NCBI GenBank assembly: GCA_964016985.1
Contig: OZ024823.1
Span: 68,427,925-68,491,924, forward strand
DNA: 64,000 nucleotides
Direction of reading: 5' to 3'
Origin: Anodontia alba
Taxonomy: Eukaryota > Mollusca > Bivalvia > Lucinida > Lucinidae
In this document: positions 35,309-44,281 of the stretch, piece by piece
Layout: each line of letters starts with the position of its first letter
Numbering within the stretch: position 1 is the first letter of the stretch
Position numbers and translations under genes: made by a program
Notes under the pieces: generated by a model
Seen by the model: the letters and a program-made list of their open reading frames with translations, nothing else
Databases searched by the model: none
Told to the model about the DNA's origin: nothing

Positions 35309-36644
35309 TTAAGAAATGGCACCGGCCGGGGGTATTCATGACCCTCTGGGCACTTGCTCTAGTTCCAAACATAGCAGTGACCCTCACAAGTTCCAAGATC
35401 ATAAATTGTAAAATTGAATGTGCTCAGTCTTCTTTTATAATATAAACATGATTGAAAGCTGTATGGAGTCAACAAAACTTCCTCCAGATCAAAACACGCT
35501 GTAACCAAATCTTTTTGATTGCCTGATCTAGCTTCTTGTTTGTCAGCTTCTTTATTTTCTCTTGCCAATTTTTTATTGCTAATATGTTTTGTAAATAGTT
35601 CCTTCATTTCTGATTTTACTTTTTTAGATGCATTTTGGAATTTGGTTCATAAATCACATTGGTCCTTGATTGGTTTATGGAAAGCCAAATTGTACTCTGA
35701 ATTGAATATTTCTCTATAAAATGATAGACAGACTGGTTGAGTACCATCTGTTTCACATATTTCAGTATGAAGGCAGTGCATTTTTGAAATAGTCAGATCT
35801 GATGGAGGATTTTTAAGTCTTTCCTGCAGTAATGGCTTTCAACAGTTTCAAAAGATAATGTGATTTCTTACCCTTTGTTTAACATCTTCAACAACTTTAT
35901 TTGGTCTACTGTTATGCTTACCTCTTTTCTCTTTAGCTACTCCTTCAACTGTCTGCTTTTTATATACAGTTGATACCATTTTATCAGATATGCTTAAAGT
36001 ATCTAAGAAAAAAGTTTTGCAAACCTTTGCTGGTGTGTCATCTTCTCTTGGTAGTGACCACCTTATAGAGAAACTGTGCTTTGATGGCTGTTTTGCTATA
36101 TTAACCTTAGGTACCTTTACAGCATGCCTAATCAAAAATACTCTTTGTTTACTGAGGTCACCCATCTGCCAGAAAGAATGAAATATTTTTTCCCTGTCCT
36201 GTTCACTAAAAACTGACTTACACTTACATCTACATTTACTTCCACAACCCCTATTTCATGACCTTACATGATATTTCTTTTCCAGAGCTATTTATAGAAC
36301 TTTTACCTTCGTTTCTTCGACGCTTAGCAATATTGCGTTTCCAATTACTAATATATCTTTTTCTTTTTTGACCTCTGACCTGACTGCCAGAAATAGGATC
36401 AGACTGTATGCAGGCTGACATAACTGCTTGCTCACCTTCAAATTGTGAAGCATCAGCATTATTAGCCATTACAGTATGGGTTTCATTGCTGCCACTGTTT
36501 GAGGGACCTGGAAACCCTGATAAATTGGCTGACACCGAAACTGAAGGTGCATTTAGTTTTGACCTTCTTACAAAAGTTTGACAGAGGCACATCATCTTCA
36601 TCAGTCCAATAAATACAATCAGTATCTAAATGGCCATCAGAGAC

Positions 36645-37306
36645 GCTACCACTCAACCCAGTACTGCCACTGTCCTCCACACTTCTTCCTACACTCTTTC
36701 TTCACGTATACAATACTCTTTACAGCTCTCTTCAATCATGCCACCTGTCTCCTTTACATTGCCCACACCCTGATTGAACTTCTCAAAAGCATTGATTTTA
36801 TCCCTGCTTTTCTCTATCAAAATACTGTTTATTTCTCCAGCGAAAGCATGCATACCATTTCTTTCAATTTTGCTTGTCTTTTTGTCATAAGATTTTTCTT
36901 TTTCAGTTTGCTTTAGGGTACTGTTCAGCATACAAGCTACACCCATAATCATAATGTTACTTTCCAAAGAACAGTGCTACCACTCAACCCAGTACTGCCA
37001 CTGTCCTCCACACTTCTTCCTACACTCTTTCTTCACGTATACAATACTCTTTACAGCTCTCTTCAATCATGCCACCTGTCTCCTTTACATTGCCCACACC
37101 CTGATTGAACTTCTCAAAAGCATTGATTTTATCCCTGCTTTTCTCTATCAAAATACTGTTTATTTCTCCAGCGAAAGCATGCATACCATTTCTTTCAATT
37201 TTGCTTGTCTTTTTGTCATAAGATTTTTCTTTTTCAGTTTGCTTTAGGGTACTGTTCAGCATACAAGCTACACCCATAATCATAATGTTACTTTCCAAAG
37301 AACAGT
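36645..37306. repeat. Perfect 331-bp tandem duplication
   Basis: 36645-36975 and 36976-37306 appear identical (gctaccactcaacccagtac...aacagt), including the 92-residue minus-strand C-terminal segment ending EERV. Because 331 is not a multiple of three, the duplication shifts the pseudogene frame. The lack of differences points to a very recent event or an assembly artefact. Confidence 0.9.
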
Positions 37307-37568
37307 GCTCAGAATGCTTGTCATCATCAGCAGCATCCTCAGTGTCAGCCTCATTGCCATCATCATCGTCACAATCATCATTCTGTTGATTATTGTGATG
37401 ATGACTACATTCAGAATACTGATGATCAGCAGTAGAAGCAGATGATGCTACAAGCATAGGATTTTCAGACAAGTCTGAAGCAGAGTCAATAATTTCCTCA
37501 TTGAAAGTTTCAATAAGCAAGGAGCTGTCATTCATCATCATTGCTTGTGTGGCAACATCTAATTCTGA

Positions 37569-37809
37569 AACCCTTAAAGCGCCAAGAAAAACTGCATCTG
37601 AAAATGTCGTCTGTTTATGTCGTCTGCTGAATATTCTTGCAGACTTTTCAAACGTATTTTTGCATACAGGCAAATAGTGTGGACCCTGATCAGACTGCTC
37701 CTAAAGGAGCAGTCTGATCTGGGTCCACACTGTTTGCAAAAACGACTTTTAAAATCACAAGCAGAAGACAAAGCAGACGACAATAGTTGTGACTGGCGCT
37801 TTAAGGGTT
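37569..37809. mobile_element. MITE with AACCCTTAAAGCGCCA ends, interrupted by a foldback
   Basis: AACCCTTAAAGCGCCA at the left is repeated inversely at 37794-37809. Inside, TGTCGTCTG...GTCGTCTGCTG on the left faces an inverse CAGACGACAATAG on the right. A second element sits within it: 37670-37737. The insertion separates the acidic segment of the pseudogene into two parts, and the first 30 or so residues of the long frame at 37673-37020 are MITE-derived. Confidence 0.7.
37670..37737. mobile_element. Foldback MITE, GCAAACAGTG family (copy 3, nested)
   Basis: GCAAATAGTGTGGACCCTGA and its continuation TCAGACTGCTCC, a TAAA loop, then GGAGCAGTCTGATC and GGGTCCACACTGTTTGC. The 68 bp form one near-perfect hairpin with arms of about 32 bp, the best preserved of the five copies. 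It sits within the MITE at 37569-37809. Confidence 0.85.
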
Positions 37810-38173
37810 AACACCAACTGTATCATAACTTGGTTCTAACTGCTCTGACATGTCTGAAAAACTGGATACATCTGAAGTTTCAATGTTTTTCATTTTATCA
37901 TCAGCTAGAGAAAGCTTACAGGTGTACATTCCCTCTGATAACTCACTAAAGCCAGAAAATTCTGAGTCACTGCTAGTGTCATTATCAGGCTTACATAGCT
38001 CAAGTCTTGTCAGTTCAAATGGCACATGCCTAGTTATCAACCCAATCATTGTTGATGGCTATGCTGCACTTTTTAATTGCATGACGGCGGTTCGGGCCTT
38101 AATGACGGCCTCTTCGTAAAACTTTAACCAGTGGGTTGGGGCTTGACGATTTGTCTTTGGTTTGGCCCGCCAT

Positions 38174-38837
38174 GGTTCAACTATTGGTTTTCATTTACTC
38201 TGTCACCCAGTAGAATTAGCCATGAGTACTCATTTTTGTTTATGATAGTGATGAATATGATTTTTATGTTTTCGCTTTGATGCATTGACTGCGTTGGGAG
38301 CCTTTATGCTTATGTTTTTCTGTATTAAGAGTTACATTGTGACCCAGGGTGAAGTTGGCTGGCCATAAAAGTGCTTTAACCTCCCCCCCCCCCCCCCACT
38401 CCCCTCCCCCCACCTTTCTAAGGCGGTGGTCCTGGTGTTAGTCTTACTCTTTGTTGCTTTGTGGTTTATTCTATGAGGCGATTAGTTTTATGTCTTGCCT
38501 TGTGTTATTTTGTTCTTGTGTTTTTCAGTCCTTTTAGCATTGTGAGTACCTAGCTTGGGGAAGAGAGAGCTAGTCTTGGTGCTTTTTGTTCAATTTGCGC
38601 TTGTTTGGTTTTGTCTGTTTCCTCTCCCTCTTGGTGTCTGGGATGGGCTGCTGTTTGTGATTGTATACTTTTCTCTTACCCTTTTTTTCTCTTCTAATGA
38701 TGCAGCCAAATGCTTAATGAATAGGCATAAGTTTTGGATGTTTTTATGTGATGACAAAGATGCAAATCCATCAGGAGCTCTCATGCCACAATCATTTCTG
38801 CTATGGGGATCAAAAAAATAGTAGGAATCTTCTTGTT
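38174..38837. other. Non-coding, with C tract
   Basis: No gene is supported. A C-rich simple tract lies at about 38380-38410. The minus-strand region just upstream of ATG 38173 could hold the promoter of the former gene, but no core-promoter motif is evident. Confidence 0.4.
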
Positions 38838-40232
38838 AGCTCATCTGGAGCTTTGCTCCAGCTCAGCTTATGCCATGGCCTGTTAACCGTCGTCCGGACG
38901 TCCGTCCGTCTGTCATTAACTTTTCACATTTTCGGCATCTCCTCCAGAACCATAAGTTGGATTAAGCTGAAACTTAGTGGAAGGCATTATGGCAACATGG
39001 AGATTCAGAATTGCTAAAATCGTTCTGTTCCGATATCCAAGATGGTCGCCATGGAGGCCATTTTGAAATTCTTCAAATGACATCTTCTCCGAAACGGTAA
39101 GTCGGATTGAGCCGAAACTTCATGCGAGGCATCAGAGCAACATAAAGATTCAGAATTGCTAAAATAGTTCCGTTCCGATATCCAAGATGGCCATGGTGGC
39201 CATCTTGAAATTCTTCAAGCGACATCTCCTGAACCGTAAGTCGGATTGAGCCGAAACTTGATGGGAGGTATTGGAGCAACATAGAGATTCAGTATTGCTA
39301 AAATAATTCCATTCGGCTGTCCAAGATGGTGGCCGGAGGGCTATCTTGAAAATCTTGGAACCACGTCTGCTCCCGAACCCTTAGTCAGATTGAGCCCAAG
39401 CTTGGTGGGAGGCATTGGGGCCACATGGAGAGATAGAATTGATAAAAACATTCTGTTCGGATATCCAAGATGGCCTTCATGTCGGCCATCTTGAAAATCT
39501 TCAAATGACATCTCCACCCAAAACTGTAAGTCAGATTGAATGGAAACTTGATGGGAGGCATTGGAGCAACATAGAGATTCAGAATTGCTAAAATTGTTTT
39601 TTTCCAAATCCAAGATGGCTGCCTCTGTGGCCATCTTGTAAATCTTCAAACCATGTCTGCTCCCGAACGGTAAGTTGGATTGAGCCCAAACTTGGTGGGA
39701 GGCATTGGGGTGACATGGAGATTAGAATTGCTAAATTATTTCCATTCTAAGATCCAAGATGGTCGCCATGGTGGCCAGCTTGAAAATCTTGAAATGACAT
39801 CTGCTATTGAACGATAAGTTGGATTTAGCTGAAACTTGGTGGGAGGCATTGGGGAGGCATGAAGATTTAGAACTGCCAAATTTGTTCCATTCACACATCC
39901 AAGCAGTCCACCACAATGGCCATTTTGAAATTCTTCAAACGACATCTCCCAAACCATAATCCGGATTGAGCCCAAACTTGACGGGAGGCATCAGAGCGAG
40001 ATAGAGATTCAGAATTGCTAAAATTGTTCTGGTTAGATACTATCTGAGATTGCCCCCAAGGTGGCCATCTTGAAAATCTTCAAACCTCACCTGCTCCAGA
40101 ATGGTAGGTCAGATGAGCCAAAACTTGGTGGGAGGCATTGGGGCGTCATGGAGATTCAGAATTGCTAAAAACATTTTGTTACGATATCCACGATGGTCGC
40201 CACAGCAGCCATCTTGAAGATCTTCTATTGTT
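38838..40232 (+). mobile_element. Hairpin-ended tandem-repeat element, AAGATGGC-rich subfamily 2, 3' truncated
   Basis: The 5' hairpin (38838-38868) has AGCTCAT and CTGGAGC, loop TTT, then GCTCCAG and CTCAGCT. A cgtccggacgtccgtcc run follows, then nine units of about 145-150 bp with CCGATATCCAAGATGG, GCCATCTTGAAATTCTTC and GAGATTCAGAATTGCTAAAA. The array stops at 40230, where a second 5' end begins, so this copy lacks its own 3' terminus. Confidence 0.75.
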
Positions 40233-40945
40233 AGCTCACCTTGAGCATTGCTGCAGGTCTGCTTATGCCGTGGGCTGTTGACCATGGTCTGTCCCTCATC
40301 CGTATGTCAGTCAGTAACTTTTCACATTTTCAACATCTCCATCAGAATCGTATCAATGATGGCCGCCATGGTGGCCATCTTGAAAGTCTTCAACTGTTAT
40401 CTGCTCCCCAATAGTGTCGGATGGAGCAGAAACTTGGTGGAAGGAGTGTCGGGGCAGCATGGAGATTCAGAATTGCTAAAATGGTTCCGTTCTGATATCC
40501 AAGATGGCCACCATGCCAGCCATCTTGAAACTCTTCAAATCATATCTGTTCCTGAACGGTAAGTCTGATTGAGCTTAAACTTGATGGGAGGCATTGGGAT
40601 GTTATGGGAATTCAGAATTGCTAAAACCGTTCTGTTCCAATATCCAAGATGGCCGCCATCCTGAAATTCTTCAAAACATCTCCTCCCAAATAGTAAGTCA
40701 GATTGAGCTGAAACTTGATGGGAGGCATCGGGGTGACATGAAGATTCAGAATTGCTAAATCGTTCAGCGCCAATATCCAAGATGGCAGCCATGGTGGCAA
40801 TCTTGAAACTTTTCAAACAACATCAGATTCAGGATTTCTAAAGGCAATCTGATCTGATAACCAGGATGGCCACCATGGCACAGTGTAACATATCATGATC
40901 AGCCTAATCCAGGTGAGCGATTTCTGGCCCAGTTGGGCCTCTAGT
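40233..40945 (+). mobile_element. Second copy of the same subfamily, short, with intact 3' end
   Basis: It begins AGCTCACCTTGAGC, an ATT loop and a decayed partner arm. A gtctgtccctcatccg run and about four units follow. The 3' end is CCAGGTGAGCGA, the perfect hairpin GGCCCA-GT-TGGGCC (40926-40939) and TCTAGT (40945). The junction at 40230 suggests insertion into, or recombination with, the preceding copy. Confidence 0.7.
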
Positions 40946-41385
40946 TTCATTATAGCACTGGAATAACATGGGTTGCCAGATCCCATTGTGATAATACATC
41001 CAACATTGAGCTCAGTGTTGTCAAAGATACTTTTCATAGCAATATTTAATTAATAAAAGGGGAGTTCAGTTGCACCATGTAATGTACCATGCACAGGCTC
41101 TGATAATTTTGCAACATCAGTTAACATTCTGTTTTGTTTATTTTCATATACAGGCTATCACCTTGATCCAAAATTTCATCTAAGGTTGACTTTGACCAGT
41201 TCCTAATATTCTGTGCTAGGCTTTTAAGGGCAGCTATAGCAGAGTTTGCTAGACACTGATGGCCATGTCCAGAATACATATGATGCCCCTGATGCTTAGA
41301 TGCTTGCAACATTTCTGATTTGAAATTATCACAGGGTATCTTTCAGTGTAGTGCATAATGCATATATATATATATATACCACCAC
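40946..41385. other. Non-coding
   Basis: The minus-strand frames at 40813-41037 and 41121-41312 have no family motif. A short (TA)n run at 41365-41378 precedes the satellite array. No other feature is visible. Confidence 0.4.
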
Positions 41386-42828
41386 AGCCAAGTGAATGCC
41401 ATGATAAAGAGGCCAACAGCAATCCTTTTCTTTCAATTTCTCCCTCCTCCCATTTCCAAACAGTCCCTTTGCTAAGAGTTAATTAAGTTAATATACAGCC
41501 AAGTGAATGTCATGATAAAGAGGGCCAACAGCAATCCTCTTCCTTCAATTTCTCCTTCCTCCCATTTCCAAACAGTCCCTTTGCTAAGAGTTAATTAAGT
41601 TAATATGTAGCCAAGTGAATGCCATGATAGAGGGCCAACAGCAATCCTTTTCCTTCAATTTCTCCCTCCTCCCATTTCCAAACAGTCCCTTTGCTAAGAG
41701 TTAATTAAGTTAATATATAGCCAAGTGAATGCCATGATAAAGAGGGCCAACAGCAATTCTTTTCCTTCAATTTCTCCCTCCTCCCATTTCCAAACAGTCC
41801 CTTTGCTAAGAGTTAATTAAGTTAATATATAGCCAAGTGAATTCCATGATAAAGAGGGCCAACAGCAATCCTTTTCCTTCAATTTCTCCCTCCTCCCATT
41901 TCCAAACAGTCCCTTTGCTAAGAGTTAATTAAGTTAATATGTAGCCAAGTGAATGCCATGATAAAGAGGGCCAACAGCAATCCTTTTCCTTCAGTTTCTC
42001 CCTCCTCCCATTTCCAAACATTCCCTTTGCTAAGAGTTAATTAAGTTAATATGTAGCCAAGTGAATGCCATGATAAAGAGGGCCAACAGCAATCCTTTTC
42101 CTTCAATTTCTCCCTCCTCCCATTTCCAAACAGTCCCTTTGCTAAGAGTTAATTAAGTTAATATGTAGCCAAGTGAATTCCATGATAAAGAGGGCCAACA
42201 GCAATCCTTTTCCTTCAATTTCCTCCTCCCATTTCCAAACAGTCCCTTTGCTAAGAGTTAATTAAGTTAATATACAGCCAAGTGAATGTCATGATAAAGA
42301 GGGCCAACAGCAATCCTTTTCCTTCAATTTCTCCCTCCTCCCATTTCCAAACAGTCCCTTTGCTAAGAGTTAATTAAGGTAATATGTAGCCAAGTGAATG
42401 CCATGATAAAGAGGGCCATCAGCAATCCTTTTCCTTCAATTTCTCCCTCCTCCCATTTCCAAACAGTCCCTTTGCTAAGAGTTAATTAAGTTAATATGTA
42501 GCTAAGTGAATGCCATGATAAAGAGGGCCAACAGCAATCCTTTTCCATCAATTTTTCCCTCCTCCCATTTCCAAACAGTCCCTTTGCTAAGAGTTAATTA
42601 AGTTAATATGTAGCCAAGTGAATGCCATGATAAAGAGGGCCAACAGCAATCCTTTTCCTTCAATTTCTCCCTCCTCCCATTTCCAAACAGTCTCTTTGCT
42701 AAGAGTTAATTAAGTTAATATATAGCCAAGTGAATGTCATGATAAAGAAGGCCAACAGCAATCCTCTTCTTTCAGTTTCTCCCTCCTCCCATTTCCAAAC
42801 AGTCTCTTTGCTAAGAGTTAATTAAGTT
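41386..42828. repeat. Homogeneous satellite array, 112-bp unit, 13 copies
   Basis: Units start with AGCCAAGTGAATGCCATGAT at 41386, 41497, 41609, 41719, 41831, 41943, 42055, 42167, 42276, 42388, 42500, 42612 and 42724. Each includes AGGGCCAACAGCAATCC, a pyrimidine run TTTCTCCCTCCTCCCATTTCC and GAGTTAATTAAGTTAATAT. Copies differ at only a few positions. No terminal hairpins or TCTTGT ends flank it, unlike the other arrays in the window, so it looks like a locally expanded satellite. Confidence 0.92.
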
Positions 42829-43032
42829 TCAAGACATTGCTAAATTATTACCCCCCCCCCCCCCCAAATAATGTTTTCTTTTAAATCAAGTTCATGTAAT
42901 TCACATAATCTCCTCCCCCTTACATAGTTTTCTTTTTAATTAAGTATTTTGGCCATCTGGTACTGTCATTGCTGTTATTATTATCACTATTCTTTTGCTG
43001 CTATACCCATTTTATTACATTAAAGCAAATTA

Positions 43033-43382
43033 CCGTATTCGACCTTATTACCGCACATACCCTTAAGCACACAGTCAAGCACTTCAGTAGTCTTCAGATA
43101 ACAGCGAGTGTACTTTTTGTCTGCTTCCTTATAAAGGCATATGTTGTGGGCACCCATTTGACTTTCATCGGCTTGTCGATGCAATTCAAATGAGTACCCA
43201 CAACATATGCTTTTATAAAGAAAATCAGAAAAAAAATCACATAAGCATCATTAGATAAGACTTTCACTGATCTTTTTTTTTTTAGAGTACCCTTAGTATA
43301 GGTGGATACATATTTTACCACAAGTTTTCCCAGTAGTTTTGAAAAACCTGAGCGCATGGTGCGGTAATTAGGTTGAATATGG
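43033..43382. mobile_element. TA-flanked MITE with nested foldback
   Basis: The left end CCGTATTCGACCTTATTACC and the inverse of the right end, CCATATTCAACCTAATTACC, match apart from a few substitutions and both continue GCAC. TA stands on each side (43031-43032 and 43383-43384), as for Tc1/mariner-type MITEs. Inside, 43131-43219 is a separate foldback whose arms AAGGCATATGTTGTGGGCAC and GTACCCACAACATATGCTTT are inverse copies about 29 bp long. Confidence 0.8.
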
Positions 43383-43436
43383 TAGTATAAAGCAAAAGTT
43401 AATGTGGTACTGTTTATTATTCTTCCAACAGTATTA

Positions 43437-43655
43437 CATCTAATATCATTAGTATTAATCATTATTACTATCATTATCATTAGCATTATTACTACTATTA
43501 TCATTACTATTATTATTACTATTATCATTTCACAAAATTCTTTATGAGACCTTTAAGAAAGAATTTATTAAGTAGATATTTATTTTTATATATCATCATT
43601 ATCATTATTATTATTACTACTATTATTATCATTTTATTTATTTTTTTTTTATTTT
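43437..43655. repeat. ATT/ATC trinucleotide microsatellite
   Basis: Interrupted runs of ATTATTACTATTATC at 43440-43530 and 43590-43640 are separated by about 60 bp that also recur (gagacctttaagaaagaa near 43546 and gagaccttcaagaaagat near 43660). The whole may be a two-copy repeat of about 115 bp. The minus-strand frame with runs of Ile and Met is a product of the microsatellite. Confidence 0.75.
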
Positions 43656-44281
43656 TATGAGACCTTCAAGAAAGATCATTAATCAAGCAAAATTATATTT
43701 ACCTTTCAGAAAGGAATAATGTAACTTTAAGGGCAACACTTTTTGTGTTACAATTATTTGTTTATGCCTGTTATTTTTTCTGTCCTCCTTTTCTGTAAAC
43801 CCCCTTTTCCTTCTTTGCAAAATGTGATGAATTCAGTGATGACATCACAAAATGTACATTTACATCATCAAATAGACTTGAGTTACATCTCTTTTGCACT
43901 GAAAACTTACTGATTAAAAATCAATATTTAAGTGCAGTAATCTCAAGTTACAACTGTCTTACACTGAAAATATATGCTATCTGAGATACAATCTTTTGAC
44001 AAATTAAGATTTGGAGTTATTTTTTTTTTAATTCATTTCTATGGTTTTGTAAAATGATGTATCCATGGATAATAGAGTGGAATATGCAAAAAAGTGAATT
44101 TGGTAAAAAAAGTGAGTTACAGCTGTCTTGCTCTGAGCCCTCCCAATGTGACAGATGGTGCAGTTCGCTCCCTTACAGATGACACAAAAAAATTAATTAA
44201 AGATGCTCAAGATTTCAAATAATTATCTCTTTACAGTCGAACCCGTCGCTTTAAACATTCCCATATTTTTGTCACATCTGC
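43656..44281. other. Non-coding, with inverse relative of the 4.8 kb motif
   Basis: GAGTTACATCTCTTTTGCACT (about 43880), AGTTACAACTGTCTTACACT (about 43951) and GAGTTACAGCTGTCTTGCTCT with GAGCCCTCC (about 44104-44140) are inverse counterparts of the GGGCTCAGTGCAAGAAGG motif at 4782. They suggest a second copy of the same small element in the opposite orientation. Nothing else is seen. Confidence 0.4.

Larger units (their letters stand above)
29131..35363 (+). repeat. Composite repeat, copy 2
   Basis: A probable 5' end lies at about 29131 (gcctcattataccccctggc, then a gtctgtttgtctgtcc run). Units with 'aataaagtagtatgttgcagtttgt' (29420 and 29595) and 'gacctatatttcatggtccagtgattttg' follow. The 3' end is GGCACCGGCCGGGGGTATTC...GGGCACTTGCTCTAGT (35363). 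It holds an inserted element at 30235-31847 and a 3.2 kb DNA element at 32071-35308, itself carrying a further element. At 35363 it directly abuts the interrupted reading frame of the pseudogene at 35364-38173. Confidence 0.7.
35364..38173 (-). pseudogene. Broken gene of a multi-copy metazoan family, function unknown
   Basis: Minus-strand coding traces in a consistent order: MAGQTKDKSSS at ATG 38173; HWLKFYEEAVIKARTAV (shifted frame); an acidic, Ser/Asp-rich stretch (38049-37810 and 37565-37310); GLSGSVSDGHLDTDCIYW; a basic KRKRYISNWKRNIAKRRR patch; Cys-rich GCGSKCRCKCKS with FSEQDREKIFHSFWQ (about 36235-36170); GDLSKQRVFLIR; CKTFFLDTLSISDKMV with KRGKHNSRP; and AFDLEEVLLTP-type to YKRRLSTFNFTIYD (35540-35390). 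I recognise the last blocks from a large, mostly uncharacterised family found in many copies in invertebrates, probably transposon-linked. Breaks: several frameshifts, an in-frame TAG after EERV, a 331-bp duplication, two nested MITEs, and truncation at CYVW by the composite repeat at 35363. Confidence 0.65.

Noticed and set aside
35990..38119. Plus-strand frames over the pseudogene (e.g. 36578-37247)
   Set aside because: Antisense shadows of the minus-strand coding traces; the hydrophobic look arises from antisense of Lys/Glu-rich codons.
43094..43528. Minus-strand frame with long Ile/Met run, membrane-protein-like
   Set aside because: Hydrophobicity comes from the ATT/ATC microsatellite; the frame also crosses a MITE.
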